The position numbers were made by a program, and so were the translations under genes. A DNA stretch of 64,000 bases. Origin: Saccharospirillum sp. MSK14-1 (GTDB lineage: Bacteria; Pseudomonadota; Gammaproteobacteria; Pseudomonadales; Natronospirillaceae). Shown here in pieces: positions 33,231-40,863 of the stretch (its first letter is position 1; every line of letters starts with the position of its first letter). The stretch is from assembly GCF_003054965.1 (NCBI RefSeq), contig NZ_MIES01000026.1:558001-622000 (forward strand), read 5' to 3'. Under the pieces are notes generated by a model that did not search any database, had not been told where the DNA came from, and saw only the letters and a list, made by a program, of their open reading frames with translations.

Positions 33231-34609
33231 GCGTTGGTCTCCTTGGTGTGATGGGTGTTGAGGTAATTAAAGTCGGTGGACATTTCATACTCTTCCACCT
33301 TGACCGATTTGCGCGCCATGTAGAACAGCGTCTGGATATAGGCGAACAGCAGGCCGGCATAGAGCAGCAGATACATGGTCAGCGACAGTCCGACCTGGCT
33401 GCCGGGCACCGTGGTTACAGCTTGGTCGGTGGTCAGGACGCCGGTTACCAGCCAGGGCTGGCGACCAATTTCAGTGACGTACCAGCCTGCCAGTGTGGCA
33501 ATCCAGCCCGAGAAGGTCATGCCAATCAGCACACGTTGCAACCAGCGCGGTGGATCGGTGCGGTGGCTGGCTAAATGCCAGAAGGTGGTCCAGCTGACCA
33601 GCAACATCAAAATGCCCATGCCGACCATCACCCGGAACCCGAAGAACACGGGTTTAACCGGTGGGTGCATGCCTTCGAATTCGTTCAGGCCCGGAATTTC
33701 GCCGTCGGTCTGGTGCGTCAGAATCAGGCTGGCCATGTTGGGAATGCCGATCTCGAAATGGTTTTCCCGGTCTTCTTCATCCGGCCAGGCAAACAGCAAC
33801 AGCGGTGCGCCGTGCTCGGTATCCCAAACGGCTTCCATCGCGGCCACTTTTTGTGGCTGATGCTCGAATGTGTTCAGGCCGTGCATATCGCCAACCACTA
33901 TCTGCACCGGAATCAGCAGGGCGGCGACGGTCATTGAGGTTTTCAATGCGACGCGCGGTGCGTGTTTCACGTCGCCTTTAAAGATGCGGTAGGCGGAAAT
34001 ACCGGCGACCAGGAACGATGCGGTCAGACCGGAGGCGATCAGCATATGCGCCAGGCGATAGGGCATTGAGGGGTTAAAGATGATGGCAAGCCAGTCCAGC
34101 GGCATGGCCACACCGTCGATCATTTCGAAACCGTCGGGTGTGTGCATCCAGGAATTGAGCGCCAGAATCCAGAACGCGGACAGCGTGGTGCCGATGGCGA
34201 CCAGGAACGTCGCCAGTGTATGCACCCAGTTCGGCACACGATGAATGCCGAACAACATGACACCCAGAAAGGTGGCTTCCATAAAGAAGGCGGTGAGCAC
34301 TTCGTAACCGAGCAACGGCCCGGCGATGTTGCCGACGGTTTCCATGTAGCCCGGCCAGTTGGTGCCAAACTGAAAGCTCATAGTGATGCCAGACACCACG
34401 CCCAGGGCGAACGTCAGCGCGAAAATTTTCACCCAGAAGCGATAGACGCGCATCCACACTGGATGACTGGAAATATTGGAGCGGACTTTAAAATAGAACA
34501 GCAGCCAGGCCAGCGCGATGGTGATGGTGGGGAAGAGAATGTGAAAGCTGATGTTGGCGGCGAACTGGATGCGCGACAACATCAGAGTCTGGGCTAGATC
34601 GGCTTCCAT
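33227..34609 (-). CDS. cioA: cytochrome bd-type quinol oxidase subunit I (CioA/CydA)
   Basis: This encodes 460 residues. SRIQFAANISFHILFPT carries the heme b595 His (residue 23). FQFGTNWPGYMETVG and FFMEATFLGVMLFG carry conserved Glu residues. GDMHGLNTFEHQPQKVAAMEA is the Q-loop start, and the Q-loop is short, as in cyanide-insensitive CioA rather than long-loop CydA. GRQPWLVTGVLTT matches the family. It reduces oxygen with ubiquinol and generates proton motive force without pumping. The gene follows a GbsR-type regulator by 11 bases; an ANR/FNR box lies upstream of the operon. Confidence 0.94.
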   Translation of the reverse strand: MEADLAQTLMLSRIQFAANISFHILFPTITIALAWLLFYFKVRSNISSHPVWMRVYRFWVKIFALTFALGVVSGITMSFQFGTNWPGYMETVGNIAGPLLGYEVLTAFFMEATFLGVMLFGIHRVPNWVHTLATFLVAIGTTLSAFWILALNSWMHTPDGFEMIDGVAMPLDWLAIIFNPSMPYRLAHMLIASGLTASFLVAGISAYRIFKGDVKHAPRVALKTSMTVAALLIPVQIVVGDMHGLNTFEHQPQKVAAMEAVWDTEHGAPLLLFAWPDEEDRENHFEIGIPNMASLILTHQTDGEIPGLNEFEGMHPPVKPVFFGFRVMVGMGILMLLVSWTTFWHLASHRTDPPRWLQRVLIGMTFSGWIATLAGWYVTEIGRQPWLVTGVLTTDQAVTTVPGSQVGLSLTMYLLLYAGLLFAYIQTLFYMARKSVKVEEYEMSTDFNYLNTHHTKETNA

Positions 34610-34620
34610 GGAAGTCTCCG

Positions 34621-35160
34621 TCAGTCTTTACGGCCACCCGGACGAATCCGGTCCGTGAATTTGAGGACTCCGGTGCCCAGCGTCAGCAAACGCTTTAACT
34701 GGTCCGGGGTCAGGGTCTGTACTTCGTCGAACCCACGATTGAGCAACTCCAGCAGGTCATGCATTTCCTGCAACTGCTGGCGGGCATGAGTGGGCGGATC
34801 GTCTTCGTTACCATCGAGCAACTGGCTGCGTAACAAAGACAGAGTGGGGTCCATCTCGCGTTTTTTGCGTTCCGTCAGCACCTGCTGTGCCAGCTCCCAG
34901 ATGTTGCCCGCGGCGACCAGATAATCCTTGCGGTCGCCCGGCTCGCGGTGGGTGCGCACCAGATGCCAGGCGTGCAGCTCTTTCGCTGCCATACTGACAT
35001 TGCCGCGTGAAACTTTGAGCTCAGCGGCGATTTCGTCGGCCGCCAGTGGCCGATCGCTTAACACGATCAAAGCCAGCATCTGGCCGACGGTCCGGTTGAA
35101 GCCCCAGCGGCTGCCCATCTCGCCGAAATGAACGACGATGTTTTCCAGTTCGGGCGTCAA
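34621..35160 (-). CDS. GbsR/MarR-like transcriptional regulator of the cio operon
   Basis: This encodes 179 residues with a TTG start at 35160 behind a GAGG site. It is a GbsR-type winged helix: MGSRWGFNRTVGQMLALIVLSDRPL, then LAADEIAAELKVSRGNVSMAAKELHAWHLV as the HTH and HREPGDRKDYLVA as the wing. The C-terminal half is helical and may mediate dimerisation or sensing. It heads the operon with cioA and cioB, so autoregulated control of the bd oxidase is likely. An 18-base perfect palindrome lies about 15-32 bases upstream of the start, a plausible own operator. Confidence 0.85.
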   Translation of the reverse strand: MTPELENIVVHFGEMGSRWGFNRTVGQMLALIVLSDRPLAADEIAAELKVSRGNVSMAAKELHAWHLVRTHREPGDRKDYLVAAGNIWELAQQVLTERKKREMDPTLSLLRSQLLDGNEDDPPTHARQQLQEMHDLLELLNRGFDEVQTLTPDQLKRLLTLGTGVLKFTDRIRPGGRKD

Positions 35161-35174
35161 GTCAGCCTCGGTAG

Positions 35175-35192
35175 TTTCAGAAATTTCTGAAA
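35175..35192. promoter_or_regulatory. 18-base perfect palindrome upstream of gbsR-cioAB
   Basis: TTTCAGAAA/TTTCTGAAA reads the same on both strands. It sits between the FNR/ANR box and the operon start, where it could be the operator of the GbsR-type regulator encoded next to it. Confidence 0.6.
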
Positions 35193-35225
35193 GTTTAAAA
35201 ACTTATGCCAAGAACGCCAAGTTTT

Positions 35226-35239
35226 TTGATGTAAATCAA
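35226..35239. promoter_or_regulatory. FNR/ANR box
   Basis: TTGAT-GTAA-ATCAA is a perfect match to the FNR/ANR consensus. It is centred about 70 bases upstream of the gbsR start. The gene on the other side is transcribed toward it, so it should serve the cio operon, making it respond to oxygen. Confidence 0.8.
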
Positions 35240-35250
35240 TGCATTCAGCG

Positions 35251-36993
35251 TCAGCCCGCGGTGGGGTCGGCGCGCATCTGCAATTCATAGAGGTGCTTAT
35301 ACAGGCCGTCTTCAGCGACCAGTTCGGTGTGGCTGCCCAGTTGTTGAATCTGTCCCTGATGCAGCACCACCAACTGGTCGGCGTCTTTTACCGTGCTCAG
35401 CCGATGCGCAATGGCGATGAGTGTAACCCGGCCGCGCAAGGTCATCAGTGACCGCTGTATCAATGCTTCGGTATGACTGTCGATGTTGGCGGTGGCTTCA
35501 TCGAGAATCAGCACACTCGGTTTGCGCGCCAGCGTTCGCGCCAGGCTCAGCAGTTGGCGCTGGCCGCTGCTGAGGTTGCTGCCGCGTTCGGTGAGCATCG
35601 TCTGGTAGCCACCGGGCATGCGCATAATGCTGTCGTGCAACTGCGCCTGTTGAGCAGCATCGATGATGTCGCTGTCACTGAGCGGCAGTTCCAGGCGGAT
35701 GTTGTCGGCGATGGTGCCGGCAAAAATAAACGGATCCTGCTGCACCAGACCTAAGCGTCGGCTGCGCTCGGCGGGGTCGAGCCGTTCCAATGGCACACCA
35801 CCCACCAACACCTGACCGAATTGCAGCGGATAAAACCCCATCAGCAACGACATCAAGGTGCTCTTGCCCGAACCGGTGTGGCCGACAATGCCGATAAAAT
35901 CGCCGGGGTTGATGCGCAGGTCGATGTCGCGCAGCACGGTATGACGACCGTCGTAGCTGAACACCTCGATATCGAACTGCACCGACGCGTTGTTGGGCAC
36001 TTCCGGGTGTTTGGGCGCGCTTTCGATGGGTTCGTCGAGCAGTTGAAATACCCGATCGGCCGAGACCAGCGCCTGCTGGAACAGATTCAACCGAGAAATC
36101 ATATCGACCATGGGTTCGGTCAGGTTGCCCAGATAATTCAGGAAGGCGTAGATCACCCCGACCTGAATGGCGCCGGTCGGGCTCAGGGCGTCCATACCGA
36201 AGGCATAGAGCAGCGCGGCGAGCACCGCCATATACAGCAAGTCGACCAGAGCTCTGAGCATGACGCCATCAATGACGATATTACGGATTTTGGCGCGGTA
36301 ATGATCGGTCGAGGTTTTGCCAAAAGCCTTGCTGAACGCCGCCTGCTGATTCATCAGTTGAATGACGCTCATGCCCTGAATGCTTTCGCTGAGCCGGGCG
36401 TTGATGTCGCTGAGCAGAGTACGCACGCGCTGGAACACCGGCGTCGATAATTTGCTGTAGGCGAGCATGGCGATCACGATGCCGGGCACTAACGCTGCGC
36501 TGATCAACATCAGGTGCCAGTCGAGCAACGCCATGGCGATGAGAATGCCGACCATGCGAATGGCGTTTTGCACCACCACCGAGATGACGTTGACGTAGAG
36601 GTCTTTGATGGTCTCGGTATCGTTGGTGATGCGGCTGACCAGACTGCCCGTTGGCGTGCGATCGAAGAACGCCATCGGCAAACGAATCACCCGCGCGAAC
36701 ACTTGCTCACGAAGGGTCTGCACCACGTTCAGCGCGATTTCGTTAAAGCGAATCGCCTGTTGAAAAAAGGTCGCGGCCGACACCAGTTGAGCGGTGATGT
36801 AGGCCAGGACCAGCGCGACAATCGGACCGACCGTCCAATCGCGCGGTGTTAAATGCTGGTCGATAAACACCTTGATTAAATAAGGCCCGAGCACGTTGCC
36901 GGCGGTGGCGATCATCAACAACAGCACCGCTTGGGTCAGCAAGCGCCGGTAGGCCAGCCCGTATTTCAACAAGCGCAGGAAGGGACGGTTCAT
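35251..36993 (-). CDS. ABC exporter half-transporter, MdlB-like (canonical ATP site)
   Basis: This encodes 580 residues: six-helix ABC exporter domain (about 1-310) and nucleotide-binding domain. Walker A is GHTGSGKST, the signature LSSGQRQLLSLAR (SSGQ in place of SGGQ), Walker B LILDEATANID with the catalytic Glu, and the switch His in AIAHRLS. It overlaps the upstream partner gene by four bases (ATGA at 36990-36993). Together they form a heterodimeric exporter of the MdlAB/SmdAB kind, with lipid, peptide or drug substrates possible. The FNR box downstream of its stop belongs to the next operon. Confidence 0.9.
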   Translation of the reverse strand: MNRPFLRLLKYGLAYRRLLTQAVLLLMIATAGNVLGPYLIKVFIDQHLTPRDWTVGPIVALVLAYITAQLVSAATFFQQAIRFNEIALNVVQTLREQVFARVIRLPMAFFDRTPTGSLVSRITNDTETIKDLYVNVISVVVQNAIRMVGILIAMALLDWHLMLISAALVPGIVIAMLAYSKLSTPVFQRVRTLLSDINARLSESIQGMSVIQLMNQQAAFSKAFGKTSTDHYRAKIRNIVIDGVMLRALVDLLYMAVLAALLYAFGMDALSPTGAIQVGVIYAFLNYLGNLTEPMVDMISRLNLFQQALVSADRVFQLLDEPIESAPKHPEVPNNASVQFDIEVFSYDGRHTVLRDIDLRINPGDFIGIVGHTGSGKSTLMSLLMGFYPLQFGQVLVGGVPLERLDPAERSRRLGLVQQDPFIFAGTIADNIRLELPLSDSDIIDAAQQAQLHDSIMRMPGGYQTMLTERGSNLSSGQRQLLSLARTLARKPSVLILDEATANIDSHTEALIQRSLMTLRGRVTLIAIAHRLSTVKDADQLVVLHQGQIQQLGSHTELVAEDGLYKHLYELQMRADPTAG

Positions 36994-38735
36994 CGGCCAT
37001 CCTCCACGGTGCGTTCAAGCTGTTGGTAATCGTAGGTGCGTTTGTACCAGCCGTTTTCTGCCAGTAATTGAGCGTGAGTACCGCGCTCCAGAACCCGTCC
37101 CTGATCGAGCACCAGAATCTCGTCGGCCTGTTCGACGGCGCTTAAGCGGTGGCAGGCAATCAAGGTGGTACGACCAGCGCGCGCTTGTTTTAAGTGCGCC
37201 AGGATGTGTTTTTCGGTGCCCAGATCGACCGCCGACAGCGCATCGTCGAGCACCAGAACCGGCGCATCGAGCAATAGCGCACGCGCCAGGGCGAGGCGTT
37301 GCTTCTGACCGCCGGACAGCGTCACACCCCGTTCGCCGACGCGGGTGGCGTACCCATCGGCAAAGCGTTGGATATCGTCGTGCACCTGCGCCAGTTTGGC
37401 GGCGGTTTCGATGTCGTCGACCGTCGCATCCGGTTTCGCCAGCGCGATGTTTTCAGCGACACTGGCGGAAAACAAAAACGGCGATTGCGGCACCACCGCC
37501 AGATGCCGACGCAGATTGGCGAGGCTGAATTCAGCCAACGGTTTGCCACCGAGTGTTAACGGCGCATCGGGGCTTTCTGACAATCGTAAGATCAGATCGA
37601 TCAGCGAGGTTTTTCCGGAACCGGTGGCGCCGACCAGTCCGATTAACTGGCCCGGTTCGACGGTCAGTTTGATATTGCTCAGCACCGGAGGCAGATCTGG
37701 GGCGTGACGGAATTCGCGGATGGCAATGTCCAATGCTGGCGCAACTTGTTCGTCGAAGGTGCCGCTGTCTTTGATCGCCGGCTCAGTATCAAAAATTTCC
37801 TGGATGCGTTGGTACGCCGCTTGACCGCGCTCAACCAGATTGAGCATCCAGCCGACGGCGAACATCGGCCAGATCATAAAACCCAGATAGAGCGTGAAAC
37901 TGGTCAGCTCACCAAGCGTCATTGAATCGTGCGCGATCAGCCAGGCGCCCCCGGCAACGCTTAAGAAAAACGAGGAACCAATGGCCAGCGAAATGGCCGG
38001 ATCGTATTTGGAATCGGTGCGCGCCACGGCCTGGTTGGCTTCATTCGCTTCACGGGCGATAGCGTTAAAACCGGCGTCTTCAACATGTTCACGGCCGAAG
38101 GCACGAATCAATCGAATGCCCGCCAGGCTTTCCTGAACGCGGTCGTTCAAGTCGCTGAAACGCGCCTGAGCAATGTGGAAAGACGCCTGCATTTCCTGAC
38201 CAAAACGCCACATAAAATAACCGACAATTGGCCAGGGCAGCAGCGCCACCAGCGTCAGTTGCCAACTGATTTGGGTGGTCAAAACGATGAGCACGAGCAA
38301 GCCGGTGAGCGCGCCATCGAACAACGCCAGCACGGCTTCGCCAGCGGTCATTTCCACGGCTTGGATATCGTTGGTGGCGCGCGCCATCAGATCGCCGGTT
38401 TTGTGTTCGGCAAAGAACGACGGCGGTTGCAACGTCAGGTGTTGATAGAGGTCCTGGCGCAGTCGGTTGGCGAGTGCAAAGCTGGCACCAAAGAGCGCCA
38501 CGCGCCAAACCACACGCAGCGTATAACTGACCAACGCGACAGCGAGCACGATGCCAACATTCATTAATAGCTGGCTGCGCGTCAGGCTGCCATCGGCAAT
38601 GGCATCGACTACCCGGCCGGTGATCCAGGGCGGCACCAGGACCGCCAGACCAACGATGATCAGCGCCAGCACCGCTATTCCATAACGACGCCATTCTTCG
38701 CGGAAAAACCAACGTAAATGCCAGAAGACCGACAC
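36990..38735 (-). CDS. ABC exporter half-transporter, MdlA-like (degenerate ATP site)
   Basis: This encodes 581 residues from GTG 38735, behind GGAGG. The exporter domain comes first, then the nucleotide-binding domain with Walker A GATGSGKTS, canonical signature LSGGQKQRLALAR and Walker B LVLDDALSAVD. The catalytic Glu is replaced by Asp. The partner protein keeps Glu but has an altered signature, the pattern of heterodimeric exporters with one degenerate and one working ATP site. It is first of the pair; an AraC gene lies upstream on the same strand. Confidence 0.9.
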   Translation of the reverse strand: MSVFWHLRWFFREEWRRYGIAVLALIIVGLAVLVPPWITGRVVDAIADGSLTRSQLLMNVGIVLAVALVSYTLRVVWRVALFGASFALANRLRQDLYQHLTLQPPSFFAEHKTGDLMARATNDIQAVEMTAGEAVLALFDGALTGLLVLIVLTTQISWQLTLVALLPWPIVGYFMWRFGQEMQASFHIAQARFSDLNDRVQESLAGIRLIRAFGREHVEDAGFNAIAREANEANQAVARTDSKYDPAISLAIGSSFFLSVAGGAWLIAHDSMTLGELTSFTLYLGFMIWPMFAVGWMLNLVERGQAAYQRIQEIFDTEPAIKDSGTFDEQVAPALDIAIREFRHAPDLPPVLSNIKLTVEPGQLIGLVGATGSGKTSLIDLILRLSESPDAPLTLGGKPLAEFSLANLRRHLAVVPQSPFLFSASVAENIALAKPDATVDDIETAAKLAQVHDDIQRFADGYATRVGERGVTLSGGQKQRLALARALLLDAPVLVLDDALSAVDLGTEKHILAHLKQARAGRTTLIACHRLSAVEQADEILVLDQGRVLERGTHAQLLAENGWYKRTYDYQQLERTVEDGR

Positions 38736-38825
38736 CCTGCCTCCCTTGAGCGAGCCGACCAAACAGAAGGCGGGCAGCATAGTGAAGGCCGGGCGAAAAC
38801 ACCAGACGGGTGACGTCGAGGGATG

Positions 38826-39680
38826 TCAGCGAAAGCGGCGGCGTAATTGGCCCGGCGTTTCACCGCGATATTTGCGAAACAGCCGATTGAAGTTGGCCAG
38901 GTTGGTAAAGCCGGCCTGTTCGGCGACCAGGGCAATTGGTTGGGTATGGCTGATCAGTTCTGCGCAGGCATGGCCGAGCCGGACCTGGGTCAGATAGTGA
39001 TGCACGCTCTGTTTCATATGGCGGCGGAAAAACCGGCTCAGCGTCGCCGGGCTCATATGGGCGAAGCTGGCCAGTTCGGCCAAGGATAACGGCTCGGCAA
39101 AACGCTGGTGAATCCGCTCAAGCAGAGCGCTGAGCTGTTGCTGGTCTGACGGGGTCGGGCGATTGGCCGCGAAGTTGGGTGAGGCCAGCGTATGACTTGG
39201 CGCCTCCAGTAATTGATCCAGAATGCTGAGCAAACCGGCCAACCGTTCGCGCGGTGTGGCGTCGATGAGGGTTTCGAATTGTGGCAACAGTCGGTCACTT
39301 AAAGCGGCATCAAAAACCAGGCCCTGGCGTGCCCGCTTCAGTAACTCGGGCAATGGCCGGTATTCGGCAAAACCGTCACTGAGCGTTTGCACCCAATCCT
39401 GACTGAACCAGAGCACAAAGGCGGTGTGCGGTTGGTTTGCATCGGGCCGCGCCAATGACTGCCAGGAATGCGGCAGGTTGGGGCCGATCAAGGCCAGATC
39501 GCCAGACTGATAGTCACTCAGATGATCGCCAACAAAACGCTTGCCGGTACTGTTCAACGTCAGCGTCAGTTCGTATTCGGGATGGAAGTGCCACTCGAAC
39601 GGCAACGCATCCAGCTGGCGATAAAAGAATCGCCAGGACGCGTCAGCCGGCGGTTCAATGTGTTCATGAAAGGCGCGCAT
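38826..39680 (-). CDS. AraC family transcriptional regulator
   Basis: This encodes 284 residues. The N-terminal cupin domain (WHFHPEYELTLTLNSTG, GDLALIGPNLPHSW) is a ligand-binding beta barrel. The C-terminal double HTH includes LSLAELASFAHMSPATLSRFF and IALVAEQAGFTNLANFNRLF, ending GETPGQL. It is divergent from the phytanoyl-CoA-dioxygenase-like gene with about 130 bases between, so it probably controls that gene. The effector is unknown; the His-rich cupin may bind a sugar or small acid. Confidence 0.88.
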   Translation of the reverse strand: MRAFHEHIEPPADASWRFFYRQLDALPFEWHFHPEYELTLTLNSTGKRFVGDHLSDYQSGDLALIGPNLPHSWQSLARPDANQPHTAFVLWFSQDWVQTLSDGFAEYRPLPELLKRARQGLVFDAALSDRLLPQFETLIDATPRERLAGLLSILDQLLEAPSHTLASPNFAANRPTPSDQQQLSALLERIHQRFAEPLSLAELASFAHMSPATLSRFFRRHMKQSVHHYLTQVRLGHACAELISHTQPIALVAEQAGFTNLANFNRLFRKYRGETPGQLRRRFR

Positions 39681-39811
39681 GACGATGCATATAAACCTAA
39701 CTGAAGCTCAATAATGATCGGAAAGTATCATTTTTTGCGTGTTTTGGATAACACCGCGGTTGTCAGCCGACCAGAATAGTCACTCCAACAAAAACAAGAC
39801 GAGGAGACGGC

Positions 39812-40792
39812 ATGAGTTCACAAGCCTCCACATCGGGTCAGCCGCAGAACCGCTACGGCTTTGGCGACAACGCACCGGGCAACAATTCCATTGCCAACAC
39901 CGGTGACGTCCCGTTGCGCGAACTGCAAAAACAGAAGCCGCTGCGCGTGCTCAGCGAAGCCGATTTTGCGCACTGGCAGACTTACGGTTACGTCATTGTG
40001 CCGAACGCCATTGACGACGATGCCATTGAACGCACGCGCCAGCTGCTGTGGGAATTCCAGGAAATGGATCCGAACGACCGTCGCACCTGGTACCAGGATC
40101 AGCGTCGCGATCACGCCATGATCGAACTGAATAATTCCGGCATGGTGGAGTGTTACAACCACCCGCAGCTTTGGGCCAACCGTCAGTCGCCGCGCATCTA
40201 CGATGCCTTTGTGGATATCTGGGATCGCGAGGATCTGTGGGTCACCATCGACCGCGCTAACCTCAATCCGCCGAATACCCAACAGCGCGCCTTCAGCGGT
40301 TTTATTCACTGGGACGCCAACACCACGCTCGACCCCTTGCCGATCAATGTACAGGGCGTGCTGGCGCTGAGTGATACCGATGACGATACCGGTGGCTTCC
40401 AGTGTGTGCCGGAATTGTTCCGCGATTTCGATGACTGGCGCGCCCGCCAACCGGCCGATCGTGATCCGTACCAGCCGGAACTGGCTGACTTGAAACCGAG
40501 GTCGATTCCACTGCGCGCGGGCGATTTATTGATCTTCAACTCACTGCTGGCGCACGGCATTCGACCGAATCATTCCGACCGCGTACGGATGGCGCAATAC
40601 ATCGCCATGGTGCCGGCCGATGAAGACAACACTGAAATCCGCGACTGGCGCATCCGCTCCTGGCGCGACCGCGAACCGCCACAGGGTTATGCCTTTCCGG
40701 GTGATCCACGCGAGTGGGAAAAGAAGCGTTACGGTCGGGCGGAGTTGACCGAGTTGGGGTCGAGGTTGCTTGGGCTTAGTAACTGGCGGTGA
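39812..40792 (+). CDS. phytanoyl-CoA dioxygenase (PhyH) family protein
   Basis: This encodes 326 residues, ribosome site GAGGAG. It is a PhyH-type 2OG-Fe(II) oxygenase. The iron triad is His166-x-Asp168 in GFIHWDAN and distal His248 in LLAHGIRPN, followed by Arg near 257 in HSDRVRM. The N-terminus has a low-complexity polar segment of about 30 residues. WEFQEMDPNDRRTWY and LRAGDLLIFNS are typical of the family. The substrate is unknown. It stands alone next to the divergent AraC gene, a likely inducible single-enzyme unit. Tail-to-tail with tamB. Confidence 0.85.
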   Translation: MSSQASTSGQPQNRYGFGDNAPGNNSIANTGDVPLRELQKQKPLRVLSEADFAHWQTYGYVIVPNAIDDDAIERTRQLLWEFQEMDPNDRRTWYQDQRRDHAMIELNNSGMVECYNHPQLWANRQSPRIYDAFVDIWDREDLWVTIDRANLNPPNTQQRAFSGFIHWDANTTLDPLPINVQGVLALSDTDDDTGGFQCVPELFRDFDDWRARQPADRDPYQPELADLKPRSIPLRAGDLLIFNSLLAHGIRPNHSDRVRMAQYIAMVPADEDNTEIRDWRIRSWRDREPPQGYAFPGDPREWEKKRYGRAELTELGSRLLGLSNWR

Positions 40793-40863
40793 TGGGGGGA
40801 CGCAACGACAAAAACCAGCCGGTCGCTGCTATCCAGCGTTTTCCGGGCGCCGCCAACGGCGCC

